Below are positions 36,831 to 45,038 of a stretch of 64,000 bases of DNA, in pieces. The notes under the pieces are model-generated. The model was not told the origin of the DNA. It made no database searches and saw only the letters and a program-made list of their open reading frames with translations. The first letter of the stretch is position 1. The number at the start of each line of letters is the position of its first letter. Made by a program: the position numbers and the translations under genes. Origin of the DNA: Lysinibacter sp. HNR (lineage in GTDB: Bacteria; Actinomycetota; Actinomycetes; Actinomycetales; Microbacteriaceae); NCBI RefSeq assembly GCF_029760935.1, contig NZ_CP121684.1:806001-870000 (forward strand), given 5' to 3'.

Positions 36831-37789
36831 GAGTGGGTATAGACATCGGCGGCACCAAAACCGAGGCCGTCTTGCTCGACGCTGACGGACAGGTTGTGCA
36901 CACCGTAAAGGTTCCGACCGGTCACGGACGTGAACAGGTTCTCAGCACCGCTGTGGGGGTTGCACGTGAGCTTGCCGCCCGATTTGAGGGGGACGTGACC
37001 GATTTTGCCTCAATCGGAGTGGGTATCCCCGGTCTGGTCAATCCCTCGGCTGGACGCATCGAGCACGCGGTTAACCTGGGCCTAGTCGAGTGGGAAATGG
37101 GCGGGGAACTGGGAGAAAAACTCGGTGTTCCGGTGACGCTCGAGAACGATGTGAACGCCGCCGCGCTGGGGGTTCATCGTGTGCTTGAGCAGGAACACAG
37201 GAGGTCTCCGGCGGACTCCTCAAGCCTGGCCTATCTTAATCTGGGCACGGGGCTTGCTGCTGGAATCGTTGTCGACGGTCACCTATGGCGCGGGGCAACG
37301 GGTGTTGCCGGGGAGATCGGACACATCCCCATTGACCCGTCCGGTGTGGTGTGCAGTTGCGGACAGCGGGGCTGCTTGGAAACGATTAGTTCGGGTTCCA
37401 GTATTATCCGCCAGTGGTCGTCGGGTGGTGGCCGGGCATTAGACGAGAACCCATCGGTAGATGGTTCGCCCGTGCGCACAATGATGGAGGCCGCACACGC
37501 CGGGGACCCCTTAGCCGAGGATATCCGCGATCGGCTTTTTGAGGGGGTTGCAACCGCCGTGCGCCTCCTGACACTGTCTGTCGACGCGCATCGCGTAGTC
37601 TTGGGTGGGGGCGTCACCAATATTGGGGATCCCCTCCTTCACGGGGTTCGGAGGGTGCTTCGCCAGCGGGCAGAGAGTTCTCCGTTCTTGGGGTCGCTCG
37701 CGCTCGATTCGCGTGTGCACCTCGTTCCCGATTCATCCCCCATTGCCGCGATTGGTGCGGCCCTGATAGGAGAGCCGCAGTATGGCTGA
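36827..37789 (+). CDS. ROK family sugar kinase (GlcNAc or glucose type)
   Basis: Probably phosphorylates the sugar released by the GH3 enzyme, most likely N-acetylglucosamine. 320 residues. ATP-binding GIDIGGTKTEAVLLD lies at residues 3-17, the sugar-binding GEIGHIPID and Zn-binding CSCGQRGCLE near 165-185, and GGGVTNIGD in the C-terminal lobe. GTG 36827 overlaps the GH3 stop (GTGA), and the stop overlaps nagB by eight bases, so all three are coupled. Glucokinase activity cannot be excluded from sequence alone. Confidence 0.9.
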   Translation: MRVGIDIGGTKTEAVLLDADGQVVHTVKVPTGHGREQVLSTAVGVARELAARFEGDVTDFASIGVGIPGLVNPSAGRIEHAVNLGLVEWEMGGELGEKLGVPVTLENDVNAAALGVHRVLEQEHRRSPADSSSLAYLNLGTGLAAGIVVDGHLWRGATGVAGEIGHIPIDPSGVVCSCGQRGCLETISSGSSIIRQWSSGGGRALDENPSVDGSPVRTMMEAAHAGDPLAEDIRDRLFEGVATAVRLLTLSVDAHRVVLGGGVTNIGDPLLHGVRRVLRQRAESSPFLGSLALDSRVHLVPDSSPIAAIGAALIGEPQYG

Positions 37790-38570
37790 AGTAATCATTG
37801 TGAAGAGTCTGGATGAGGCTGGAGAGCTTGCTGCCCAGCACATTACGAGTCTGATTCAGAAGAAACCGGATGCCGTGTTGGGGCTGGCAACCGGATCAAC
37901 ACCCCTTCCCGTGTACAAAGCCCTCCACCGCCGTGTGCAGCAGCACGGCGTTGACCTCAGCCGCGTGCGCGGTTTTGCGTTGGATGAGTACGTGGGAATC
38001 TCTCCCGACCACCCGCAGAGCTATCGCACCGTGATCACCAACGAGGTGGTGACTCCTCTGGGGCTGAATCCCGATCTGGTGCAGACACCCCGGGGAGAAC
38101 TCGCGGGGATTCGTAACGCCGGTGAGCGCTACGACGCCGATATTCGGGCGGCCGGCGGAATCGATGTCCAAATTTTAGGAGTGGGAACAAGCGGACACAT
38201 CGGATTTAACGAGCCTGGTTCATCGCTGGGTTCACGCACACGGGTGACTACTCTCACCGAGCAAACACGGATTGATAACGCGAGATTTTTTGATTCAATC
38301 GACGATGTTCCCACACACAGTATCACCCAGGGCGTCGGCACGATCCTTGAGGCCCGTCATCTGATCCTTTTGGCCTTTGGAGAACGCAAAGCGGAGGTTC
38401 TGGCGCGGTGCGTGGAGGGCCCTGTCTCGTCGTCAATCCCGGGCTCGGCGATTCAGCTTCACCCTCACGTAACGGTGCTTGTTGACGAGGCCGCCGCCTC
38501 ACAGCTGGTGCATGCGGACTACTATCGTCGCGCTTTCAGCAACGTGCCGGAGTGGTTGGCCGAGAGTTAG
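37782..38570 (+). CDS. nagB: Glucosamine-6-phosphate deaminase
   Basis: Converts glucosamine-6-P to fructose-6-P and ammonia. 262 residues with LGLATGSTPLPVY (phosphate loop, about 33-45), ALDEYVGI (catalytic Asp, about 65-72) and GTSGHIGFNEPGSSL (about 134-148, with the catalytic His region following). It completes the route from GlcNAc only together with a GlcNAc-6-P deacetylase, which is absent from this locus but present at 47229-48398. It converges with the MHS transporter gene. Confidence 0.96.
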   Translation: MAEVIIVKSLDEAGELAAQHITSLIQKKPDAVLGLATGSTPLPVYKALHRRVQQHGVDLSRVRGFALDEYVGISPDHPQSYRTVITNEVVTPLGLNPDLVQTPRGELAGIRNAGERYDADIRAAGGIDVQILGVGTSGHIGFNEPGSSLGSRTRVTTLTEQTRIDNARFFDSIDDVPTHSITQGVGTILEARHLILLAFGERKAEVLARCVEGPVSSSIPGSAIQLHPHVTVLVDEAAASQLVHADYYRRAFSNVPEWLAES

Positions 38571-38588
38571 GGTCGAGGGGAAACGTAT

Positions 38589-39896
38589 CTAGCTCCCCAC
38601 GATGTGCCTGTCGGTGACGCGCAGGCGCTCACCGAAGATTCCGCCTATTGCACCAATGAGCGCAATGCTCACGAGGATAAGTGCGGGACCCCACGCCTGG
38701 TTATGATTGGCCGCGAGTATGGCGGTTGCAAGCAGGGGGAGAAACCCGCTAATGGCCCCGGCAATGTTGTAGCTGAGCGCAACTCCCGAGTAGCGTAACT
38801 GAGGGGGAAACATTTCGGTGAGCAGCGCGCCGGTCACGGCATAGGCTACCGTAACAGTCACGATGCCGAGGCACGCGGCAATAACAATCATGAGGGGGTC
38901 GGCGGTGTCAATCAGCCAGAAGAAGGGAAACGCCACCACACCGACAAACAGGGCACCCCACACCATCACTTTCCCGGGGCCGAGTCTCTCGGAGAGGCGT
39001 CCCGCGAGCAGTGTAACGACGATCTGAAACAGTGCGGCGACCAGGGTGGCGTTTACCATGACATCCCGGTTAATATCGAGCGTATTGGTGCCGTAGCTGA
39101 TGAAAAAGATGGTGACCATATAAAAACCGCCAACACCGAGAAGCGCCGCCATGGTGGCCACTACTAGGCGGCCTGGGGCGTGACGAAACACCCCCCGGAC
39201 GGGTGTTCGCGTTGTTCCTTTGTGGGCGAGGAGATCCTTATAGATGGGAGACTCTTCTATCTTGATGCGGATCCACAGGGCGATGACTAACAGGGGAAAC
39301 GCGAGCAGGAAGGGAACGCGCCACCCCCACGCGTCGAAGGCTTCCGAAGGAAGGAGCAGCACCAGGGCGAATGCCCCGGAGGACATCAGCGTTGCAATTG
39401 GTGAACTCACCTGCACGAGGGCGGCATAGCGGCCCCGTGTTTTCATGGGTGCGTGTTCAATGGCCATGGTGACCGCGCCGCTCCATTCGCCGCCAACCGC
39501 AAGACCCTGTACCAGGCGCAATACGGTGAGAAGGATGGGGGCGGTGAGTCCGATGGTGCCAAATTCGGGTAGTAGGCCGATGAGGCCGGTGGCAATGCCA
39601 ATCATTACTATGGTGGCAAGCAGGGCAGGTCTGCGACCGTAGCGGTCACCGATATAGCCAAAGATAATAGCCCCGAGAGGGCGAGCAGCAAAGCCCACGC
39701 CAAAGGTGGCAAAGGCCGCAAGTAGGCCCGCGGTGGGATCAAGATCGGTGAAGAAGAGTCGGTTAAAAACGATGGCGGCGGCTAGGCCAAAGAGATAGTA
39801 GTCGTACCACTCAAGCGCGGTTCCCACGAGCGCAGCCCGTGCAATTTTGCCCGCGTCGGCACCGCTTATGGTCGAGTCGTTCGAGTCGTCGCTCAT
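38589..39896 (-). CDS. MFS transporter, metabolite:H+ symporter (MHS) family
   Basis: 435 residues, 12 predicted membrane segments. Family marks are ALVGTALEWYDYYLFGLAAA at the N-terminus, GYIGDRYGRRPALLATI between helices 2 and 3, and RLVQGLAVGGEWSGAV. Members take up carboxylates, betaine, shikimate or similar solutes; the substrate is not evident. A perfect inverted repeat TGCAAT-GTTT-ATTGCA lies 17-32 bases before its ATG, so a dedicated repressor is likely. Confidence 0.92.
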   Translation of the reverse strand: MSDDSNDSTISGADAGKIARAALVGTALEWYDYYLFGLAAAIVFNRLFFTDLDPTAGLLAAFATFGVGFAARPLGAIIFGYIGDRYGRRPALLATIVMIGIATGLIGLLPEFGTIGLTAPILLTVLRLVQGLAVGGEWSGAVTMAIEHAPMKTRGRYAALVQVSSPIATLMSSGAFALVLLLPSEAFDAWGWRVPFLLAFPLLVIALWIRIKIEESPIYKDLLAHKGTTRTPVRGVFRHAPGRLVVATMAALLGVGGFYMVTIFFISYGTNTLDINRDVMVNATLVAALFQIVVTLLAGRLSERLGPGKVMVWGALFVGVVAFPFFWLIDTADPLMIVIAACLGIVTVTVAYAVTGALLTEMFPPQLRYSGVALSYNIAGAISGFLPLLATAILAANHNQAWGPALILVSIALIGAIGGIFGERLRVTDRHIVGS

Positions 39897-40342
39897 GCGA
39901 ATTTACCCGGAATGCAATGTTTATTGCACAAACTTCTGTGGAGTATTGTATGCACGGGTGCGAGTTTACTCTCTCGGCGATCTTCGCACCACCGTGCCCG
40001 GGCTCCCGGGTTCTCATTGAACGGATAATTCACTGATCTTTTTCCCCTGAGGTGGTTGCCCTACGGCGCATAAGCTTATAAGAGGGCTTTAGAAATTCCC
40101 GGGTGCTTACTCGCTCTACGTGCCCCTCTTACGCCGATGGAGCTTGCAGCCCTAGAGGGGTGTTATTAAGTCACGGGATAAGTACCACGTGTCCGCAGCT
40201 TTAGCATCAGAGATCGAAAGACTCATCACAAAACTCACATAAGACACAGAGGCGCGAAGCCGGTCGACTCACAAGAACGGCTCTATGCGACTGTATACTA
40301 GACAGCTACATAGGGCTAGAAACGAATTAGGGAGCGCCGATA
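39897..40342. other. 446-base divergent intergenic region
   Basis: It holds the TGCAAT operator and a minus-strand TACAAT -10 (39945-39950) for the MHS transporter. CCCCTCT (40123-40129) can pair with AGAGGGG (40154-40160). TATACT at 40294-40299, preceded by TG, is a good extended -10 for the plus-strand membrane protein. I see no gene, tRNA or mobile element in it. Confidence 0.6.
39913..39928 (-). promoter_or_regulatory. Operator before the MHS transporter
   Basis: TGCAATGTTTATTGCA: perfect six-base arms around a four-base spacer, between the probable -10 and the start codon of the minus-strand transporter gene, where a repressor would block transcription. The binding protein is not identified. 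Confidence 0.5.
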
Positions 40343-40747
40343 ATGCGACGGCTGAACGGTGAGACATGTGGCCGGTTGAGTTTGCGTCTCGACGCCCTCT
40401 ATTGCATGCTGCTTGGCCTGGTGCTCATCGGGTTCTCAAAACAGGTTGCGGAGGGCGTGCTGCTGGCACCGTTTTTGGTCGTGAGTATCGGGATCGTCGT
40501 GGTCGTGTGGGCAGGCGGTATCGTGTGGATGCTTGCCCGGCTTCCGTTACGGGTTGTGCTTCGGTTGGTGATGATTGCCAATCTTTTCGCTGCCGGTGCT
40601 GTGGCATTCGTCTCGACCGTCGCTGCAACCGTGCTTGTTGTGGCTGCGGTGGCGGCGGTATCTGTGGATATTGCGATCTTCGCCGTGAGTCAGGCGGTTG
40701 CGCTGTGGGCGCTCCCCGCACAGGGGCGAAGGTTCTTGGGGCTGTAG
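40343..40747 (+). CDS. Small four-helix membrane protein of unknown function
   Basis: 134 residues. After an Arg-containing start (MRRLNGETCGRLSLRLDALY), four hydrophobic segments follow, each about 20 residues. The general look is like small actinobacterial integral membrane proteins annotated only as hypothetical. ATG 40343 has AGGGAG about nine bases upstream and an extended -10 (TGTATACT) about 45 bases upstream. Nothing in the context tells its role. Confidence 0.7.
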   Translation: MRRLNGETCGRLSLRLDALYCMLLGLVLIGFSKQVAEGVLLAPFLVVSIGIVVVVWAGGIVWMLARLPLRVVLRLVMIANLFAAGAVAFVSTVAATVLVVAAVAAVSVDIAIFAVSQAVALWALPAQGRRFLGL

Positions 40748-40945
40748 CGGGGGAGAGCGAACAAGAGCAACATTCGATGGTCTGTTCACAGGGGCCCACT
40801 GGCAGCGGCGCTTGTAGCCCGAGAGCGGCAAGACCGTCTCCGGTGGAAATAGCGGCCGGGATGGTGGTAGTTCAGAGCATCGCCTTTGCCTCTTCTGATA
40901 AGAGTTAAGATGGACAGCCCCGAAAAGTATCCCTCGTAGCCCGTG

Positions 40946-41827
40946 CTACTCCTCTCCCGCGAGCAGGTCGGCAAGCAGCTTTTGCGTGAGCGCCGCATCG
41001 ACGGGCACCGGGGTCTCGTTTACTCGGTTCAGGGGAACAACCAGGCGTCCGCTGGACACCATCCACAGGGCATCCGCTCGCGCGAGATCTGCCGTGCGCA
41101 GGCGTGCGTACTCCGTATCAAGACCGTGCTTTGCGGCGTGGGAAAAAACCGCCTGCTGCGTGGTTCCGGGAAGGATGCCGATTGAGGTTACGGGGGTAAT
41201 CAGGGTGTTTCCCTCCCGTACGATGAGGGAGGAGGCCGGTCCCTCCAGAACATAGTCATCCGAGCTGATAAAGATGACCTCCTCGGCCCCGCGGCGAGCG
41301 GCCTCCCGCAGTACGGCCTTGTTAACCGCGTAGGAGAGGGTTTTTGCGCCCTGCAAAAGCCAGGGTGAGGTTTCGGCAACATCGCTACGGTATCCCCGGT
41401 CGAGGGTTATCGCGCGAAGTCCCACGGTTCGCTCCCGTGAGTAGTCGCCGTTATCGCTTGCGATCACCCAGGTGGTGAGGCCGCTTGCACTCTCAAGACC
41501 CCGGGTGACAACAATCTTCACCAGGATCTCGGGGAGGGGCGGGAGGGCCTCGACGGCCATGGTGATGGCGGTCTCGACAGCTTGATCGTCAAGCTCGGGC
41601 AGGTCAAGCATGCGCGCCGACCGGTTAAGGCGCTCGATATGGGGTGCGAGCTGTAGAGGCCAGCGAGCAAAAACCCCTATTGACTCAAAGATGCCGTCGC
41701 CGCGGGTGATTCCCAGGTCAAAAACGCTAATCTGTGGTTCGTCTGCACTCACCTGTCGAAAGAGCGGAGGCTCTCCGCCCCGCTCTGCACGGTCGATAAA
41801 GATGAGTACGGGATCGGTGCCTGTCAT
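40946..41827 (-). CDS. pabC: Aminotransferase class IV protein, probable 4-amino-4-deoxychorismate lyase
   Basis: PLP enzyme of the branched-chain aminotransferase/PabC fold. 293 residues: ISVFDLGITRGDGIFESIG near the N-terminus, the PLP-binding Lys in WLLQGAKTLSYAVN (about residue 162), EVIFISSDDYVLEGPASS, and TPVTSIGILPGTT for phosphate binding. Length and the DLGITRGDG(I/V)FE pattern favour PabC, which makes p-aminobenzoate for folate; a D-amino-acid or branched-chain aminotransferase cannot be ruled out. No other pab gene is adjacent. Folate genes purU, glyA and folD are nearby. Confidence 0.85.
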   Translation of the reverse strand: MTGTDPVLIFIDRAERGGEPPLFRQVSADEPQISVFDLGITRGDGIFESIGVFARWPLQLAPHIERLNRSARMLDLPELDDQAVETAITMAVEALPPLPEILVKIVVTRGLESASGLTTWVIASDNGDYSRERTVGLRAITLDRGYRSDVAETSPWLLQGAKTLSYAVNKAVLREAARRGAEEVIFISSDDYVLEGPASSLIVREGNTLITPVTSIGILPGTTQQAVFSHAAKHGLDTEYARLRTADLARADALWMVSSGRLVVPLNRVNETPVPVDAALTQKLLADLLAGEE

Positions 41828-41869
41828 GAACCCTCGTTTCGCTGGCTGTCTTGCGGATGTGGATGAATA

Positions 41870-42226
41870 CTAGCTCAGTGCCCGGCGGCCCGCAATGAGG
41901 CCCACCACGGCGGCAACAACTCCGATGCAGAGGGGGATGATAATGGGGGCTCCAATGTGGATGAGGCCGACTACGGCCGCGGCAATCAGCAACAGCTCTA
42001 CCAGCCCCTGCGCAAAAACATCAACCGCTAGGATCGGTCGGGGTGAGAGAAAACACGCCCACATGAGCACCGCGATGAGGATGCTGCCAATACCCGCTGC
42101 GACGCCGGGCCAGGGGAGGGGCCAGGCCAAGAAGCCCCAGGCAGCAATGCTGACAAAGAGGGCAAGATGCACGATGGCGCGAACAATAGTAACGGCATCG
42201 ATAGTTGAGGTGGCGTTTTGAGTCAC
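41870..42226 (-). CDS. DUF2568 (YrdB family) small membrane protein
   Basis: 118 residues with four hydrophobic segments and a short Thr/Asn-rich N-terminus. The pattern FLAWPLPWPGVAAGIGSIL followed by PRPILAVDVFAQGLVELLL fits the YrdB/DUF2568 family of unknown function. It lies between purU (51 bases upstream) and pabC (42 bases downstream) on the same strand, possibly one transcript. Confidence 0.8.
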   Translation of the reverse strand: MTQNATSTIDAVTIVRAIVHLALFVSIAAWGFLAWPLPWPGVAAGIGSILIAVLMWACFLSPRPILAVDVFAQGLVELLLIAAAVVGLIHIGAPIIIPLCIGVVAAVVGLIAGRRALS

Positions 42227-42277
42227 CCATACAGTCTAGTGCTCAGGCACAGCGCTGCAGGGCCTGAGGAACCGCGC

Positions 42278-43174
42278 CTACCGGAAGATAATGGTGCGAT
42301 CCCCATCGAGCAGGATGCGGTTTTCTGCGAACCATTTTACCGCGCGGCGCAGCGTTCGGCTCTCCTCGTCCTGACCGATGGCAACAAGTTCCGCCGGGTT
42401 TGCCGAGTGATCAACCCGCATCACATCCTGCTCAATGATGGGTCCCTCGTCAAGATCGGAGGTGACAAAGTGCGCCGTTGCTCCAATGAGTTTGACCCCC
42501 CGCTGATGCGCCTGTTTGTAAGGGTTTGCCCCCTTAAAACCGGGTAGAAAAGAGTGGTGGATATTGATCGCCCTCCCGCTCAGCTCCTCGCACAGCTCGG
42601 GACTCAGTATCTGCATGTAGCGGGCAAGCACAACCAGCTCAATGCTGTGCTCCTCGATGAGGCTCCGCACCCGATCCTCGAACATGGCCTTGGTTTCCGC
42701 GCTGTTGACCGGTTGCCACGAGAACGGGACGCCGTAGAAGTCTGCCGTGCGCTCGAGGGTGGGGTGATTGGCCAGAATGAGGGGAATCTCGATGGGGAGC
42801 TGTCCGCTACGCTGGCGAAACAGCAGGTCATTAACGCAGTGCTGGGCGGTGGATGCCAGGATCAGCGTGCGGGTGTGACGACCCACGGAGTCAAGCTTCC
42901 ACGTCATTCCGTAGTGCTCGGTGATGGGGAGGAGCGTGGCCTCGAACTCTTCGCGGGTTGCCGGCGATTGAACCTGCAAGCGCATGAAGAAACGCCCGGT
43001 ATCTTCGCTTGAAAACTGCTGGCTCTCCGTGATGTTCCCGCCGGACTGCACGACGGCCCCCGAGATGGAGTGTACGATTCCTGGCTGATCCAGGCAGCTC
43101 AGCGCGAGCACCCAGTGGTGGGAAGAATCACTCGTGAGGGGGGAGGTGGTCTGATTGTGCTGCGAAAGTGTCAC
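42278..43174 (-). CDS. purU: Formyltetrahydrofolate deformylase
   Basis: Hydrolyses 10-formyl-THF to THF and formate, balancing the one-carbon pool. 298 residues: an N-terminal ACT domain (LALSCLDQPGIVHSISGAV, about 22-100) and a formyltransferase-like hydrolase domain with LARYMQILSPEL, INIHHSFLPGFKGANPY (catalytic His) and ATAHFVTSDLDEGPII (catalytic Asp). It opposes GlyA and FolD, which fill the same pool, and supplies formate and THF relevant to PurN/PurH. Confidence 0.95.
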   Translation of the reverse strand: MTLSQHNQTTSPLTSDSSHHWVLALSCLDQPGIVHSISGAVVQSGGNITESQQFSSEDTGRFFMRLQVQSPATREEFEATLLPITEHYGMTWKLDSVGRHTRTLILASTAQHCVNDLLFRQRSGQLPIEIPLILANHPTLERTADFYGVPFSWQPVNSAETKAMFEDRVRSLIEEHSIELVVLARYMQILSPELCEELSGRAINIHHSFLPGFKGANPYKQAHQRGVKLIGATAHFVTSDLDEGPIIEQDVMRVDHSANPAELVAIGQDEESRTLRRAVKWFAENRILLDGDRTIIFR

Positions 43175-43345
43175 CCTTGATAGGGTAGGCGACTTCGTAG
43201 CTTCACGCCACTCGCCGAAGAGTCAAGGGTCTTGCAAAATATGATTCTGCGCATAAGATAGTTCTTGGCCTGCGGTTATCGTGGGTCCTGGGTGCGCACA
43301 TGAGCGCATAGACGATCCCCAGTGTATTTACCGGATGGGTTGTAC

Positions 43346-43362
43346 CGATACGCAGCGTATCG
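43346..43362. promoter_or_regulatory. 17-base palindrome upstream of the DHA1 transporter
   Basis: CGATACGC-A-GCGTATCG, perfect eight-base arms around one central base, lies 87 bases before the transporter ATG. Such a site is typical of a dimeric repressor (for example TetR or MarR class). No regulator gene is adjacent. Confidence 0.5.
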
Positions 43363-43449
43363 ACGAGCAACAGGTCTATGGCAGCACCGTGAGGGGTACG
43401 CCACGCATTACGGCGATCACCAGCGTGTGATTCGCCGGGAGCCTATTGA

Positions 43450-44727
43450 ATGAACACTATGTCCGGTGATACCTCTGTGAGGTCACGTTTTCCCCTGGTG
43501 GGTCTGCTGATCCTCGCATCCGCCACCTTTCTTTCGGTAACCATCGAGATGATTCCCACGGGACTCATGCCCGAGATGAGCCGTGATCTGGGGGTCACGG
43601 AGGCCCAGATTGGGTTACTCCTCACCGTTTTTGCTTTTACCGTTGTTATCACGGTTATCCCCCTCACGATACTCACCCGGAGTTGGGGGCGCCGCACAAT
43701 AATTATTGTGGCGCTCTCGGGACTTGCCCTCAGCACCCTGCTTTCGGCCTGGGCTCCCAGCTATGAACTTCTCGTGGTGGCTCGCTTTGTGGGTGGTCTT
43801 GTGCACGGGCTATTTTGGAGTGTGGTGAGTGCCTACGCCGGGTACCTGGTTCCGCGTGCTGACGTGGGTCGAGCAGTTTCCCTCATCGTCTCCGGTGGAA
43901 CCCTGGCGTTTGTTCTTGGTGTGCCCATGGGAACCGCCCTGGGGCAGTGGCTCGGCTGGCGAGCAGCCTTTACGGTGATCGCGCTGGCCGCGGGTGCGGG
44001 AGCCGTGCTGGTGCGGTTTTTTGTTCCCGCCGTGAAGCGTTCTGCTCCTCCCACCGCTCGGCAGAGGCGCCAACAAGAAGCCCTGTTGCGCACGGGGGAG
44101 ACACCCATCGTTCGCCCCTCCGTCTGGCGTGACGAAACCACCCTGGCAACCTTATTCATCTGCGGTGCGACGGCGCTTGTGATGATCGGACACTACTCTT
44201 ACTACTCCTATATCGTGCCGTATCTCCTGGATGTTACCGGCATCAGCAGCGAGCTTCTTCCCGTGATGCTTTTTGTCTTCGGTATCGCCGGTGCCGTGGG
44301 GCTTGTTCTCCTGGGAACGATCTTTAGCTCCCGAGTGTCACTCGCCCTTCGATGGGCTCTTCTGGGTGCTTTCGTGGGGGTGGCCCTGATGGCCACGTTC
44401 TCCAACGTGCAGGGGCTTGCCATTGCCGCGTTTGTGCTGTGGGGGGTGGCGTTTGGAATGTTGCCGCCGAGTCTCCAAACCACCATGATCCGCACCTCAT
44501 CTGAGCAGATTCGTGATACGGCCAGCGCGGCCTATACCCTCTCGTTCAACACCGGAATCGGTGGGGGTGCGCTTGTTGGCGCGCTCTTCCTCGGATCCCT
44601 GGGGTTGCAGGCGTTGCCCTGGGTAAACGCGGTGGTGCTCGCGATAGTTTTGGTTGCAACCCTGGTGGGTGTTCGCGTTTTTTCCCGGCGGCAGGCGGTG
44701 CTCTCCGCCTTACCTCCACGTCAGTAG
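43450..44727 (+). CDS. MFS transporter, DHA1 family
   Basis: 425 residues and 12 predicted membrane segments. Marks are EMIPTGLMPEMSRDLGVTEAQ (first helix and loop, as in AraJ/YdhP/chloramphenicol-resistance-like exporters), LTRSWGRRTIII between helices 2 and 3, and VARFVGGLVHGLFWSVV in helix 4. Probably an efflux or sugar/arabinose-like exporter; the substrate is unknown. GGGAG about ten bases before the ATG. A strong palindrome upstream suggests inducible expression. Confidence 0.92.
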   Translation: MNTMSGDTSVRSRFPLVGLLILASATFLSVTIEMIPTGLMPEMSRDLGVTEAQIGLLLTVFAFTVVITVIPLTILTRSWGRRTIIIVALSGLALSTLLSAWAPSYELLVVARFVGGLVHGLFWSVVSAYAGYLVPRADVGRAVSLIVSGGTLAFVLGVPMGTALGQWLGWRAAFTVIALAAGAGAVLVRFFVPAVKRSAPPTARQRRQQEALLRTGETPIVRPSVWRDETTLATLFICGATALVMIGHYSYYSYIVPYLLDVTGISSELLPVMLFVFGIAGAVGLVLLGTIFSSRVSLALRWALLGAFVGVALMATFSNVQGLAIAAFVLWGVAFGMLPPSLQTTMIRTSSEQIRDTASAAYTLSFNTGIGGGALVGALFLGSLGLQALPWVNAVVLAIVLVATLVGVRVFSRRQAVLSALPPRQ

Positions 44728-44872
44728 CTGGTTTCTCGGCACCGGCAGGGAAGGGGCAGCGTTCGCAGCGGGTTGAGCTTGGACCCCTGTACCTTCGGCG
44801 AGTGGGTGTGGGCAAGCGATGGGCTTTACAAGGTCGACAAAACCTGCGTGGCGTTTCTGCGCTACAGCCTGA

Positions 44873-44878
44873 TATGCT
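44873..44878 (+). promoter_or_regulatory. -10 element of the glyA-folD leader
   Basis: TATGCT (within GATATGCT) ends about seven bases before the first conserved bases of the riboswitch, so transcription would begin at the aptamer. No clear -35. Confidence 0.4.
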
Positions 44879-44882
44879 TGGC

Positions 44883-44955
44883 AGGTCGTAACTGGCGTAC
44901 AGATGGTCACCATCGGGAAGCGACATTTATAGATCGGCCGCTCGCCTGGGCCGCA
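44883..44955 (+). promoter_or_regulatory. ZTP (pfl) riboswitch of glyA-folD
   Basis: The leader contains the conserved blocks of the pfl motif in order: CGTAACTGGCG (44887-44897), a hairpin GATGG-TCA-CCATC (44902-44914), CGGGAAGCG (44914-44922) and the 3' block CCGCTCGCCTGGGC (44938-44951). This class binds ZMP/ZTP, which accumulates when 10-formyl-THF is short, and turns on one-carbon genes. The genes downstream, glyA and folD, are classic targets. A short stem GTGTC/GACAC (44983-44998) between aptamer and start may be part of the expression platform; the mechanism is not evident. The preceding 155 bases hold nothing else I can name. Confidence 0.88.
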
Positions 44956-45038
44956 TAAGTCTATGAATTCCACAATTATGGAGTGTCAAGTGAGACACGC
45001 TTGTGCCGCTGTGCGCGAGAAGTCATGAAGGAGACCGT

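Noticed and set aside
40066-40240. Possible tRNA or small RNA in the MHS/membrane-protein gap
   Set aside because: There are short complementary stretches but no cloverleaf, no T-loop consensus and no clear promoter-terminator pair.
44773-44958. A 61-codon ORF covering the glyA leader
   Set aside because: It overlaps the riboswitch blocks, has no ribosome-binding site and ends within the aptamer.
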